A stretch of 64,000 bases of DNA from NCBI RefSeq assembly GCF_008056315.1, contig NZ_VRKQ01000008.1, positions 638,957 to 702,956 of the forward strand, given 5' to 3'. Source of the stretch: Seonamhaeicola maritimus (GTDB taxonomy: Bacteria; Bacteroidota; Bacteroidia; Flavobacteriales; Flavobacteriaceae). Position numbers and translations under genes: made by a program. Under the pieces are notes generated by a model that ran no database searches, was not told the origin of the DNA, and saw only the letters and a list, made by a program, of their open reading frames with translations. Shown piece after piece: positions 47,253 through 56,693 of the stretch (within the stretch, counting starts at the first letter, position 1; every line of letters begins with the position of its first letter).

Positions 47253-48044
47253 ATGAAGAGATACTTTTTAGTTTCTATAATACTTTTATCCATTTTTTAT
47301 ACATCATGTATTCCTTATAAGGACACCTTGTATCTACAGAATAAAAGTACGGCTACAGATTCGCTTCAAGTTATTGTAGAACAACAAAAACCGTATCGCG
47401 TACAAATTAATGATATTCTAAATGTACGTATCAAGGTAACAGATCAGGATAATGTGCAGATTTTCAATCCTATTGGTATCGGTAATTTAAATGCCAGTGG
47501 ATCAGAACGGGCTTATTTTGATGGTTTTACGGTTGATTTACATGGGAACATAAGAATCCCGGAATTGGGTGAGATGAATGTATTAGGATATACCACTACG
47601 GAAATTGAAAAATTGATAACAGATAAGCTGTTAGAAGATCAATTTAAGGAAACGGCTAATATATTTGTAACGGTAAAACTTACCGGTTTAAGATACACCA
47701 CTTATGGAGAGATAGGTAAAGGTATGCAAACCATATACCAAGAACGTGTTAATATTTTTGAAGCCATCGCTAATGCTGGAGACATAACAGATACAGGTGA
47801 TAAAACAGATGTTTTAATTGTAAGGCAGTATCCACAAGGTCAAAAAATTCATCATATCGATTTAACCGATCTTAATGTTATGAATTCGCCTTACTATTAT
47901 GTGCAACCCAATGATATGATCTATGTGAAGCCTGTAAAGCAAAAATCATGGGGCACGGGTACAAATGCTTTACAAAATATAAGTTCAATAGCCACTATTT
48001 TATCACTTGTTACAACGTCTATTTTGCTATTTCAACGAATCTAA
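47253..48044 (+). CDS. Wza-family polysaccharide export lipoprotein
   Basis: A 263-residue outer-membrane export protein. The lipoprotein signal KRYFLVSIILLSIFYTSC has the lipobox cysteine at 19. The poly-export domain begins YRVQINDILNVRIKV, followed by an SLBB-like part (TYGEIGKGMQTIYQERVNIF, EAIANAGDITDTGD) and a C-terminal hydrophobic helix (SSIATILSLVTTSILLF) that may span the membrane. An in-frame ATG at 47241 would add four residues. It is 3 bases upstream of the wzc-like gene. Confidence 0.92.
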   Translation: MKRYFLVSIILLSIFYTSCIPYKDTLYLQNKSTATDSLQVIVEQQKPYRVQINDILNVRIKVTDQDNVQIFNPIGIGNLNASGSERAYFDGFTVDLHGNIRIPELGEMNVLGYTTTEIEKLITDKLLEDQFKETANIFVTVKLTGLRYTTYGEIGKGMQTIYQERVNIFEAIANAGDITDTGDKTDVLIVRQYPQGQKIHHIDLTDLNVMNSPYYYVQPNDMIYVKPVKQKSWGTGTNALQNISSIATILSLVTTSILLFQRI

Positions 48045-48047
48045 CCT

Positions 48048-50522
48048 ATGTCTTATAACGAATTTGAAGATTTAGACCATGTAGAATCAAAGGGGATGAC
48101 CTTTGATTTTAAAGGCTTTTTATTTAAGGTCTTACACCTTTGGAAGTTAATCTTTCTTTCCATTGGGGTGGCACTTATTGTAGCGTATTCTATTAATGTA
48201 AGGAAACAAAATGTCTACAGATTAGGAGCTTTGGTATCTATAGAGAATGATCAAAATCCGTTTTTTACAGCCAATACCAGTATTTCCTTTAATTGGGGAG
48301 GCGTTTCTGGAAAGGTAGGCAAAGTCATCACAACATTAGGGACCAGACGGCATAATGAGAAAGTGGTAGACTCCTTGCAATACTATATGCGTTATATGGT
48401 CGAAGGGAAATACAGAAAGATAGATATTTATAAAAAAGCGCCTTTTTATTTGGAAATTGATAAGTCTAAAGCGCAAGTTTTGGGACGGTATATTGGTATA
48501 CGCTTTTTGAGTAATGAGCGTTATGAGGTTTTTACATCTTCCGAAAGTGAAAATGCGAGTGGGCAGGTATATTTAAATAAGAAAAAAGTAGGAGTTAAGG
48601 TTCCTTTGGGAGAGTTTACCAAAGAGTTTAAAATTGGAGAAAAGGTTTCACTGCCCTTTGCTCACTTTATTTTACATAAAAGACCTTCAACTTCAATAAC
48701 ACCCAAATCAGAATATTATGTGCAGTTCTTAGATTTTGATGGTATTGTAAACCAATACAAAAATATAGTAAGAGCTAGCCCGAGTGGACAGACTTCCTCA
48801 GTTTTAAGACTATCAATGAATGGTGCAAACAAGGGGAAAATTGTAGATTATTTAAATGCCACGGTTGCCATATTGAGTAAGACAGAATTAGAGCATAAAA
48901 ACCAATATGCTACCAATACCATAAAATTTATTGATAGTAGTTTAGCAGCTGTTAATTCCGATTTGAAATCTGTGAATGAGGAAATGAATGACTTTAGAAG
49001 ACAAAGTAAAGTTTTTGATGTAGATGAGGAATTGCAAGAAGTATCTTCTAAATTAAAGACGTTAGATAAGGAAAAGGAAGCTGTAAACAATAAGATAAAG
49101 TACTTAGATTTATTAGAAAACTACCTGAGAACTAAAACAGATTATACCGAAATAGCGGCACCGACTTCCGTAGGTATTGAGGAGTCTAATATCTTAACAA
49201 GTGTAGGTAAAATTACAAATTTGGCCATTGAACGCCAAAATCTGGAAGCCACTACAAAGGAAGGTTCTTCTTTATTTAAGGAATTGGATAGTAGGATTGA
49301 TGCGGAAAAGAATGTCTTATTTGAAATAATAAAAGGCACAAAAGGGACAGTCAACATTCAGTTAAATTCTATAAATAACCAAATCGCCAGATTAGAGTCT
49401 AAGTTATCCGACTTACCCGAAGATCAACAACAGTTTTTAAAAATTCAGCGTAAGCTAGACCTGAGTCAGGAAGCTTATAACGTCTATTTGGCCAAACGTA
49501 GTGAGGCGGCTATTGTAAAAGCGGCTAATGTGTCTGATATTTCTATGATTGATGAAGCCAAAGATATTGGGAATGGCCCCATAGGGCCTAATAAAAGTCT
49601 GAACTATATGATGGCCTTAATGGTGGGCTTCTTTGCGCCTTTAGCTCTTATTTTTGTGGTGTTTCTACTAGATACTACCATTCACGGATCGGATGAGGTT
49701 GAACGTTTGTCTACCATTCCAATCCTTGGGTTAATAGGTAAGTATCGGTATCATAATAATTTGGTCGTTAATGAAAAACCGAAGTCGGCGGAGGCAGAGT
49801 CCTTTAGGTCCATTCGTTCTAGTTTGCAGTTTTTTTATAAAAATAAAAAGAAAGAAGGAGGCAGAACACTTATGCTTACCTCTTCGGTGAGTGGAGAAGG
49901 AAAAACCTTTTGCTCTATTAACATAGCTACGGCCTATGCCTTATCTGGCAAAAAAACCATTTTATTAGGTCTTGATTTGCGAAAACCAAAAATCTTTAAC
50001 GATTTTAATTTAAATAACGAACAAGGCATTGTGAACTATTTGATTGAAGACGCTCAATTTCACGAAGTCTTAAATAAAACGCATATTGAAAATTTAGATG
50101 TGGTGACTTCTGGTCCTATCCCTCCAAATCCTTCAGAAATGCTTATGGGCAATCGTTTGTCTAAATTGATAGAAGATTTAAGACAGGAATATGATATGAT
50201 TATTTTAGACACACCACCTTTAGGTTTGGTGACTGACGCTTTGGAAATTTCCAATTTTGCAGACGCTACTTTGTTTGTAGTGCGTTTAGATTATACAAAA
50301 AAAGGGATGTTACAATTGGTGAATGCCAAATACAGAAAGGGAGAGTTGAAAAATGTAAGTTTTGTCCTGAATTTTTATAAACACAAAACCAATCAAAATT
50401 ACGGGTATGGTTATGGCTATGGCTATGGTTATGGTTATGGGGTGTATGGTGAGGCTTATCATGAAAGCTCTAAAAAAGGCCTAAAATATAAATTAAAGAG
50501 CTGGCTAAAGCTTTGGTCATAA
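48048..50522 (+). CDS. Wzc-family polysaccharide co-polymerase and tyrosine kinase
   Basis: An 824-residue inner-membrane protein. TM1 is at about 24-48, a periplasmic coiled coil at about 290-470, TM2 at about 521-541 (MMALMVGFFAPLALIFVVFL). The cytoplasmic BY-kinase has Walker A SVSGEGKTFCS (K619), Walker A' ILLGLDLRKPK and Walker B MIILDTPPLG. The tail is a run of Gly-Tyr repeats with seven alternating tyrosines from Y785 to Y797, then Y800 and Y804: the autophosphorylation cluster. It controls chain length and export together with the Wza-like protein. Confidence 0.95.
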   Translation: MSYNEFEDLDHVESKGMTFDFKGFLFKVLHLWKLIFLSIGVALIVAYSINVRKQNVYRLGALVSIENDQNPFFTANTSISFNWGGVSGKVGKVITTLGTRRHNEKVVDSLQYYMRYMVEGKYRKIDIYKKAPFYLEIDKSKAQVLGRYIGIRFLSNERYEVFTSSESENASGQVYLNKKKVGVKVPLGEFTKEFKIGEKVSLPFAHFILHKRPSTSITPKSEYYVQFLDFDGIVNQYKNIVRASPSGQTSSVLRLSMNGANKGKIVDYLNATVAILSKTELEHKNQYATNTIKFIDSSLAAVNSDLKSVNEEMNDFRRQSKVFDVDEELQEVSSKLKTLDKEKEAVNNKIKYLDLLENYLRTKTDYTEIAAPTSVGIEESNILTSVGKITNLAIERQNLEATTKEGSSLFKELDSRIDAEKNVLFEIIKGTKGTVNIQLNSINNQIARLESKLSDLPEDQQQFLKIQRKLDLSQEAYNVYLAKRSEAAIVKAANVSDISMIDEAKDIGNGPIGPNKSLNYMMALMVGFFAPLALIFVVFLLDTTIHGSDEVERLSTIPILGLIGKYRYHNNLVVNEKPKSAEAESFRSIRSSLQFFYKNKKKEGGRTLMLTSSVSGEGKTFCSINIATAYALSGKKTILLGLDLRKPKIFNDFNLNNEQGIVNYLIEDAQFHEVLNKTHIENLDVVTSGPIPPNPSEMLMGNRLSKLIEDLRQEYDMIILDTPPLGLVTDALEISNFADATLFVVRLDYTKKGMLQLVNAKYRKGELKNVSFVLNFYKHKTNQNYGYGYGYGYGYGYGVYGEAYHESSKKGLKYKLKSWLKLWS
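50400..50441 (+). repeat. Hexanucleotide TATGGN repeat in the wzc-like gene
   Basis: Seven in-frame units of (TAT/TAC)GGN encode the Gly-Tyr run of the kinase tail. Because the unit is six bases, slippage would add or remove Gly-Tyr pairs without shifting the frame. Confidence 0.8.
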
Positions 50523-50540
50523 ATTATAATAAGACAAAAA

Positions 50541-50580
50541 AGACACTTTAAAAATACCTAATAAAGTGTCTATCTTTTAA
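50541..50580 (+). terminator. Probable terminator after the wzc-like gene
   Basis: AGACACTTTA (50541-50550) pairs perfectly with TAAAGTGTCT (50562-50571), loop of 11, but the following T run is short (ATCTTTT). Confidence 0.55.
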
Positions 50581-50639
50581 ATCTAATAAAGAGTTTCTAA
50601 ATTATTTTATCTTAGCGGTATAATTTTAAGCCCTTAACT

Positions 50640-51503
50640 TTGAGTATTTCTACTAATAATAAATGGTTATATACCATTTCATCTAACAGAAAATTTATTG
50701 ACTTCAATTTTGAAGAAATATGGAAGTATAGAGACCTCATGTTTCTGTTTGTCAAACGAAATGTTATTACTGTTTATAAGCAGACTATTTTAGGGCCTCT
50801 GTGGTATCTGATTCAACCCTTGTTTACGGCACTTACATTTACTATTATTTTTAATAAGGTGGCCAATATAGAAACAGGCCAAGTACCATCGTTTTTGTTT
50901 AATTTGGCTGGTATTTCTGTATGGACCTATTTTAAATCCTGTTTAACTGGTACTTCAAATACCTTTGCTTCAAACGCTGGTATGTTTAGTAAAGTGTATT
51001 TTCCAAGAATCATTATACCCTTATCAGTGGTCATCACAAATTTGTTCAAATTTGGGATTCAATTACTTATTTTTATTGGCTTTTACATATATTATTACGT
51101 TAACGGTGCCCAGATACATGTCAATGGATTAATTATATTATTCCCTGTATTAGTGGTTATTATGGGTTTATTTGGCTTAGGTATTGGGATGCTTATTTCT
51201 TCCATGGTTACTAAATATAAAGATTTAAAATTTTTAATAGGCTTTGGAGTGCAGTTGTTAATGTATCTATCGGCAGTGATGTACCCGCTTAGTTTAATGC
51301 GCGAAAAACTGCCACGTTTCGCGTGGTTGGTAGAATATAATCCCATGGCCTATGTTGTTGAAACGGCCAGATTCATGTTACTTAGTGATGGTACCATGTC
51401 CTGGTATGGTTTATTATATACTTGCGTAATTACTTTGATAGTCTTGTTTTTTGGGATACTAATTTTTAACGCCACGGAAAAGAAATTTATTGATACCGTT
51501 TAA
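50640..51503 (+). CDS. ABC-2 type polysaccharide export permease (Wzm-like)
   Basis: A 287-residue inner-membrane permease with about six TM segments; FVKRNVITVYKQTILGPLWY and the ending EKKFIDTV are typical of O-antigen/teichoic-acid exporters. The only start upstream of the conserved region is TTG at 50640; it overlaps TAACTTTG (50635-50642), which also fits a -7 promoter, so either the promoter or the start needs checking. Its ATPase partner is at 52339, after a glycosyltransferase gene 2 bases downstream. Confidence 0.88.
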   Translation: MSISTNNKWLYTISSNRKFIDFNFEEIWKYRDLMFLFVKRNVITVYKQTILGPLWYLIQPLFTALTFTIIFNKVANIETGQVPSFLFNLAGISVWTYFKSCLTGTSNTFASNAGMFSKVYFPRIIIPLSVVITNLFKFGIQLLIFIGFYIYYYVNGAQIHVNGLIILFPVLVVIMGLFGLGIGMLISSMVTKYKDLKFLIGFGVQLLMYLSAVMYPLSLMREKLPRFAWLVEYNPMAYVVETARFMLLSDGTMSWYGLLYTCVITLIVLFFGILIFNATEKKFIDTV

Positions 51504-51505
51504 TA

Positions 51506-52321
51506 ATGTCCAAACCTTTTAATCATTTTGTTATCACTAGGTTTAATTTAAGGCAATCTATTTGGGGTTCTGATAAAAAAGGAGTAGAGCTTAATAATAA
51601 CATATGGTTAAAGAATAGATATGATATTTTTGAAAAATATTGTTTTCCATCCATGAGGAACCAGACCAATTTGGACTTTAAATGGTTAGTGTTCTTTGAT
51701 GAAACCACACCGCAATTATTTAGAGAAAAGAATATAAATTTAAATAAAGTTTTTAGCCAATTTACTCCCATATATGTTAAAGATTTTGAAGCCTTCCATG
51801 TTGAATTACCAGAAATTATTGAAACCAATTTAGAGGCTAATTTCAAATATGTAATCACAACACGCTTGGATAACGACGATTGTTTTCATAAGGATGCTAT
51901 AAGTGTCATTCAAGAGCATTTCACAAACAAGAAACGGAGCATTATTGATTTATCTAATGGATTAACACTTCAGGTGTCGGGTGAATATAAATTAGCACTA
52001 AGGAAAAATGTGGTGTCAGGACCGTTTATAAGTTTATGTGAGAATTTGATACTAAACGAACCCATATTAACCGTATATAATAGAGAGCATACGTCTTGGG
52101 TAGGTGTTGTAGACTATATACCTGTGAAGAATGGCTTTTATTGGTTGCAAATAATACATGATAGAAATGTATCTAATGCTTTAGGAAATCAGCTTACTTA
52201 CAAAAAAGCATATTTGGATGGCTTTGATTTTTTAGAAAACATAACATTTAGTTTTAGATATTATATATTTATCCTTTACAAGAAACTAAAAAAAAGAATG
52301 TATCAGTTTCGTAATAATTAA
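51506..52321 (+). CDS. putative rhamnosyltransferase-like glycosyltransferase
   Basis: A 271-residue cytoplasmic protein resembling the 'putative rhamnosyl transferase' family: FNHFVITRFNLR at the start, WLKNRYDIFEKYCFPSMRNQ, DFKWLVFFDE, and VITTRLDNDDCFHKDAI, in which the DNDD group is a likely metal/nucleotide-sugar site. The donor sugar is not proven. It sits between the two exporter genes, suggesting that it acts on the same glycan. Confidence 0.7.
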   Translation: MSKPFNHFVITRFNLRQSIWGSDKKGVELNNNIWLKNRYDIFEKYCFPSMRNQTNLDFKWLVFFDETTPQLFREKNINLNKVFSQFTPIYVKDFEAFHVELPEIIETNLEANFKYVITTRLDNDDCFHKDAISVIQEHFTNKKRSIIDLSNGLTLQVSGEYKLALRKNVVSGPFISLCENLILNEPILTVYNREHTSWVGVVDYIPVKNGFYWLQIIHDRNVSNALGNQLTYKKAYLDGFDFLENITFSFRYYIFILYKKLKKRMYQFRNN

Positions 52322-52338
52322 TCAACTACATTAAGTTC

Positions 52339-53604
52339 ATGAGTTCCATAATTTTAAAAATTGAAAATTTATCTAAGCAATACCGTTTAGGACTTATTGG
52401 TACGGGAACTTTAAGCGATGATTTAAAGCGTTGGTGGTATAAGCTTCTAAAAAAGCCAGATCCTTTTCTTAAAGTGGGCGCGGTTAATATTCGTCATCAA
52501 AAAAGTGATTCTAATTATGTTTGGGCGCTTAGAGATATTAACATAGAAGTCAAGGAAGGAGAGGTTTTAGGTATCATAGGGAAAAATGGAGCAGGGAAAT
52601 CTACACTTCTTAAAATATTATCTAGAATAACCATGCCTACAACAGGTGTTGTAAAGACTAGAGGGCGTATTGCTTCTCTTTTAGAGGTAGGTACGGGCTT
52701 CCATTCAGAACTAACGGGTAGAGAAAATATTTATCTCAACGGGGCTATACTAGGCATGACCAAATCCGAAATTAAACAAAAGGAAGCTGATATTATTGAG
52801 TTTAGTGGTTGTCAAAATTATATTGATACACCAGTTAAGCGCTATTCTTCTGGAATGCGGGTGAGATTGGCTTTTGCCGTGGCTGCCTTTTTAGAACCCG
52901 ATATCTTGGTAATTGATGAAGTGCTGGCTGTTGGTGATGCAGAGTTTCAGAAAAAAGCCATAGGTAAAATGCAAGATATTAGTAGAGGGCAAGGACGTAC
53001 GGTTTTATTTGTTAGTCATAATATGGCATCTGTAAAGTCTTTATGCACCAGGGCTTTGGTTTTAGAGCACGGAGAAGTAGTATACAATGGGTCAACCGAT
53101 GATGCAGTGAGCTTTTATTTAAAAGGGGGTGCAGATTTATTAAATCACCGTAAATTTGGAAACGCAATAAATAAAGAAGTCTTTCATTTACACCAAATAA
53201 GTGTAAAGAATACCAATAGGTTGGTAGATGATGCCATTGTTGAAGATGCCGAAATTGAGATAAAGACATTTTTGAATTTTAAAGCGCCCAACCCAGAGGA
53301 TTATCATATTACATATCATATATTTAATGAAATGGGAGATCCTATGTTTTCTTTTTCTAGTACAAAAGCACCTTTAAAACAAGGAGAGAATATTATGTCT
53401 TGTTATTTCCCCAAGGGATTTTTACAATCTGGCCAATACTTTTTATCATTCTTCTTTATTAAAGACAAACGAAAAGCTATTTGTATCGAGAAAGATATCA
53501 TTAGTTTTGTAGTGGCTGATGGTACCAGAGATATTGGTGTTTATATGGGTAAAGAACCAGGATATATTAGACCTCAATTTGAATGGCATAACGCTAATGA
53601 TTAA
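52339..53604 (+). CDS. ABC-type polysaccharide export ATPase (Wzt-like)
   Basis: A 421-residue ATPase. The N-terminal cassette has Walker A GIIGKNGAGKST (K87), signature YSSGMRVRLAFAVA and Walker B PDILVIDEVLAVGD. Residues about 265-421 form an extra C-terminal domain like the carbohydrate-binding domain of Wzt proteins, which recognises the finished glycan (for example a methylated end). It overlaps the aminotransferase gene by 8 bases. Confidence 0.93.
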   Translation: MSSIILKIENLSKQYRLGLIGTGTLSDDLKRWWYKLLKKPDPFLKVGAVNIRHQKSDSNYVWALRDINIEVKEGEVLGIIGKNGAGKSTLLKILSRITMPTTGVVKTRGRIASLLEVGTGFHSELTGRENIYLNGAILGMTKSEIKQKEADIIEFSGCQNYIDTPVKRYSSGMRVRLAFAVAAFLEPDILVIDEVLAVGDAEFQKKAIGKMQDISRGQGRTVLFVSHNMASVKSLCTRALVLEHGEVVYNGSTDDAVSFYLKGGADLLNHRKFGNAINKEVFHLHQISVKNTNRLVDDAIVEDAEIEIKTFLNFKAPNPEDYHITYHIFNEMGDPMFSFSSTKAPLKQGENIMSCYFPKGFLQSGQYFLSFFFIKDKRKAICIEKDIISFVVADGTRDIGVYMGKEPGYIRPQFEWHNAND

Positions 53605-54676
53605 TGTAACAAAAACATTTTTACCACCACAAGATGAGTATCAAGCTATTCTTAACAGAGCTTGGGAAACGGGGTGGATTACAAATCGAGGAGTTTTAGT
53701 TAAAGAGCTGGAAAATAAGCTTAAAAAGTATCTCAATGTAAATCATGTGGTAGCTATGACCAATGGCACTTTACCATTGCAAATTGCTATAAAAGTTCTA
53801 GGTTTAAAAGGAGAGATCATTACAACGCCCTTTAGTTATGTGGCCACTACCTCCAGTATTGTTTGGGAAGGCTGCAAGCCAATTTTTGTAGATATTCACC
53901 CAGAATATTTAACCATAGATGAAACTAAGATAGAAGCGGCTATTACTCCAGACACATCGGCTATATTGGCAACTCATGTGTTTGGTAACCCCTGTCATAT
54001 AGAGGCTATAGATGCTATTGCTAAGAAACATCATTTAAAAGTTATTTATGATGCGGCACATTGTTTTGGAGTGACCTATAAAGGACAATCCATTTTTAAT
54101 TATGGCGATGTTAGTACTTGTAGCTTTCACGCTACTAAATTATTTCACACAGGGGAAGGTGGCGCCCTATTTACTAATTCAAAAGCACTATATGATAAGG
54201 CCTATTATCATCATAATTTTGGGCATTTAGGAGAAGAAGCCTTTCAAGGTTTGGGTATTAATGCGAAGATGAGTGAATTACAGGCAGCAATGGGATTAGC
54301 CGTTTTTCCATATTTGAATGCTATTATTGAAGAAAGGAAGTCTATTTTTATTTTTTATCAAGAAGCTTTTAAAATGCATAATATATCTAGTTTGAGTTTA
54401 AGACCAGAGACAGTTTGGAATTATGGGTATTATCCAATAATATTTGAAACTGAAGAAGTATTGTTGAGAGTTAAGAAAGCTTTAAATGAAGCTCAAATTT
54501 TTCCTAGACGTTATTTTTTTCCCAACCTAGGCAAACTTAATTATGTAAAGTCTAACATGGGTAATATACCCATCAGTCAAAAAGTGTCTAAAACCATTCT
54601 TTGTTTGCCTTTTTATAGTGGTCTTGGTGAACTTAATATAAAAAGAATTAAAGAAATTGTTTTGAGTGAATTATGA
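53597..54676 (+). CDS. DegT/DnrJ/EryC1/StrS-family sugar aminotransferase
   Basis: A 359-residue PLP enzyme that aminates keto-sugar nucleotides. Seen: TNGTLPLQIAIKVLG, PFSYVATTSSIVWEG, DAAHCFG, the PLP lysine K181 in SFHATKLFHTGEGG, and HNFGHLGEEAFQGLGINAKM. I use the ATG at 53597, which matches the family start and overlaps the wzt stop; a longer frame from 53519 would lie inside wzt. With WbqC and the acetyltransferase that follow, it suggests an N-acetylated amino-deoxy sugar. No dehydratase is in the window. Confidence 0.93.
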   Translation: MINVTKTFLPPQDEYQAILNRAWETGWITNRGVLVKELENKLKKYLNVNHVVAMTNGTLPLQIAIKVLGLKGEIITTPFSYVATTSSIVWEGCKPIFVDIHPEYLTIDETKIEAAITPDTSAILATHVFGNPCHIEAIDAIAKKHHLKVIYDAAHCFGVTYKGQSIFNYGDVSTCSFHATKLFHTGEGGALFTNSKALYDKAYYHHNFGHLGEEAFQGLGINAKMSELQAAMGLAVFPYLNAIIEERKSIFIFYQEAFKMHNISSLSLRPETVWNYGYYPIIFETEEVLLRVKKALNEAQIFPRRYFFPNLGKLNYVKSNMGNIPISQKVSKTILCLPFYSGLGELNIKRIKEIVLSEL

Positions 54677-55374
54677 AACTAGCAATAATGCAACCATATT
54701 TTTTTCCATACATAGGTTATTTTCAGTTAATAAATGCTGTAGATGAGTTTGTATTTTATGACGATGTAAATTTTATAAAAAAAGGATATATTAACAGGAA
54801 TGCTATACTGGTTAATGGAGATAGTTATCAATTTACTTTACCATTAAAAAAAGCGTCGCAGAATAAATTAATAAACGAGACTGAAGTAGCTTTGTCAAAA
54901 AAATGGGTTGATGATTTTCTAAAAACTTTGGAATATGCCTATAAAAATGCACTGCATTTTAAAAGTGTTTATAATTTGGTAAAAGATGTTTTAGAAGACG
55001 ATTCTAAAACTATATCTCAGATTGCCATTAATAGTGTAATTAAGGTATGCGGTTATTTGGAATTAACACCTTACTTTAGATTGAGTTCTAGGGATTATAC
55101 TAATAGTAAAACACTCAAAAAAGGGGATAGATTAGTAGCAATAGCCAGAGAAGCGGGTAGGTATAATTACATTAACCCTATTGGAGGTCAAAAATTATAT
55201 AATAAGACTTATTTTAATGATAGAGGTATTAATCTCAATTTTTTACAATCCGAAACAATAAGGTATAATCAATTTCAACATCGGTTTGTAGACTCTTTAT
55301 CGATTATAGATGTGTTGATGTTTAATTCCAAGGAAAGAACAAGGTCACTTTTAAGTAATTATCAACTCGTATGA
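54673..55374 (+). CDS. WbqC-family protein
   Basis: A 233-residue member of the WbqC family: LAIMQPYFFPYIGYFQLINA, VDEFVFYDDVNFIKKGYIN, NPIGGQKLYNK. WbqC-type proteins occur in many O-antigen and capsule clusters with amino-sugar genes but lack, to my knowledge, a settled function. It overlaps the aminotransferase stop (ATGA, 4 bases) and the acetyltransferase start, indicating a tightly coupled trio. Confidence 0.88.
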   Translation: MKLAIMQPYFFPYIGYFQLINAVDEFVFYDDVNFIKKGYINRNAILVNGDSYQFTLPLKKASQNKLINETEVALSKKWVDDFLKTLEYAYKNALHFKSVYNLVKDVLEDDSKTISQIAINSVIKVCGYLELTPYFRLSSRDYTNSKTLKKGDRLVAIAREAGRYNYINPIGGQKLYNKTYFNDRGINLNFLQSETIRYNQFQHRFVDSLSIIDVLMFNSKERTRSLLSNYQLV

Positions 55375-55778
55375 AAGAAGATTTAGTATTATTACTATCA
55401 TTAATAGATGAAAATTTTCAGGGTGGTTTGGTGGATTCATCAATACGGGAATATTGTGACAAAATTTTAAAGAATGCAACTTTTTTGAGTATTTATAAGC
55501 AGGGGCATATAAAAGCTTTTATTGCTTACTATGATAATGACAAGAAAAGTTTGATAGGATACTTAAGTATGTTGGCTGTGCATCCTGAACATCAAAATAA
55601 GGGATATGGGAAAGAGTTGTTAAATATGGCTATCAATAATTTAAAAAATAAAGGATTTAAAAATTTTGACTTAGAAGTTTTAATTGAAAATGAAATAGCA
55701 ATAAAGTTATATCAATCATTTGGTTTTGAGTTTGTAAACCAAACATCAAATAAAATTCATATGCAATTAATACTATAA
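55371..55778 (+). CDS. GNAT-family N-acetyltransferase
   Basis: A 135-residue protein with the GNAT fold: SMLAVHPEHQNKGYGKELL is the acetyl-CoA-binding motif A, followed by NFDLEVLIENEIAIKLYQSF and GFEFV. It probably acetylates the amino group made by the DegT-type aminotransferase two genes upstream; this is inferred from the 4-base overlaps linking the genes. Confidence 0.85.
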   Translation: MKEDLVLLLSLIDENFQGGLVDSSIREYCDKILKNATFLSIYKQGHIKAFIAYYDNDKKSLIGYLSMLAVHPEHQNKGYGKELLNMAINNLKNKGFKNFDLEVLIENEIAIKLYQSFGFEFVNQTSNKIHMQLIL

Positions 55779-55781
55779 TGA

Positions 55782-56693
55782 ATGAAGGTAAGTGTGTTGA
55801 TGATTACATATAACCACCAAGCGTACGTTAAAAAAGCTGTACAAGGTGTTTTAAGCCAAAAGACAAATTTTGACTTTGAATTAATTATAAGTAATGATTG
55901 TTCTACAGATAATAGTCATGAGGTAATAAATCAGGTAATTCAGGCCTATGATGGTAATGTTAAGATTAAATATTTTAATCAGGAGCAAAACTTAGGTATT
56001 CATAAAAATTTTAGATATGTGCATTCCATGGCTAATGGAGAATACATGGCTATTTGTGAGGGTGACGATTACTGGGTGGACGACTATAAATTGCAAAAAC
56101 AGATAGACTTTTTAGATGGACATGAAGAGTATAGCTTATGCTATACGAGGTTTAAAACGCTCAATCAAGTTACAAAAGAGTTTGTATTAGATTACAATGC
56201 TAAGTATTTTACCAATAAAGAGCCTTCCATTGACTTTAATTTTCAAATTTTTCAAAAAGGTTGGCATCTTGGCAATCAAACTTTGGTGTTTAGGAATAGG
56301 TATTTTGATTATTCGGTGTATATGCGCTATGAATATATAAAAGACACCCATGTTATTACCCATTTATTGAATAATGGAAAAGGAAAATGTTTAAACTTTG
56401 TTAGTGCTGTATATCGTATTCATGATAAAGGTATATATTCAGCACAAACAGAATATCAAGGCTATTTTATTGGCTACCGTACTCATCAGGAAATTTATTT
56501 AAATAATAAAACCAATAGATTTTTAAAACAGAGACATTTAATGTCTCTTCAAAACTTTATTAATGTTAATCTAAAGAAAGGCTACTATTTAAGAGCTTTT
56601 TGTTTAAGTTTTAAGTTGTTTTTTAGGTCACCTAAATTTTTGACCTTATTGCGAAATTTAATGCGTATAATAAAAAGGATATTAAGGGTATGA
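55782..56693 (+). CDS. family 2 glycosyltransferase
   Basis: A 303-residue GT-A enzyme. VSVLMITYNHQAYVKKAVQG, FELIISNDCSTDNS and AICEGDDYWVDDYKLQKQ (DxD region) are the family 2 motifs. No membrane segments of note. It overlaps the next gene by 4 bases (ATGA). Acceptor and donor unknown. Confidence 0.9.
   Translation: MKVSVLMITYNHQAYVKKAVQGVLSQKTNFDFELIISNDCSTDNSHEVINQVIQAYDGNVKIKYFNQEQNLGIHKNFRYVHSMANGEYMAICEGDDYWVDDYKLQKQIDFLDGHEEYSLCYTRFKTLNQVTKEFVLDYNAKYFTNKEPSIDFNFQIFQKGWHLGNQTLVFRNRYFDYSVYMRYEYIKDTHVITHLLNNGKGKCLNFVSAVYRIHDKGIYSAQTEYQGYFIGYRTHQEIYLNNKTNRFLKQRHLMSLQNFINVNLKKGYYLRAFCLSFKLFFRSPKFLTLLRNLMRIIKRILRV

Noticed and set aside
50400-50441. Phase-variation switch by frameshift in the wzc-like gene
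   Set aside because: The repeat unit is six bases, so gain or loss keeps the reading frame; only tail length can vary.
53519-53596. N-terminal extension of the DegT-type aminotransferase
   Set aside because: It would be encoded inside the wzt-like gene in another frame; the ATG at 53597 matches the family start.
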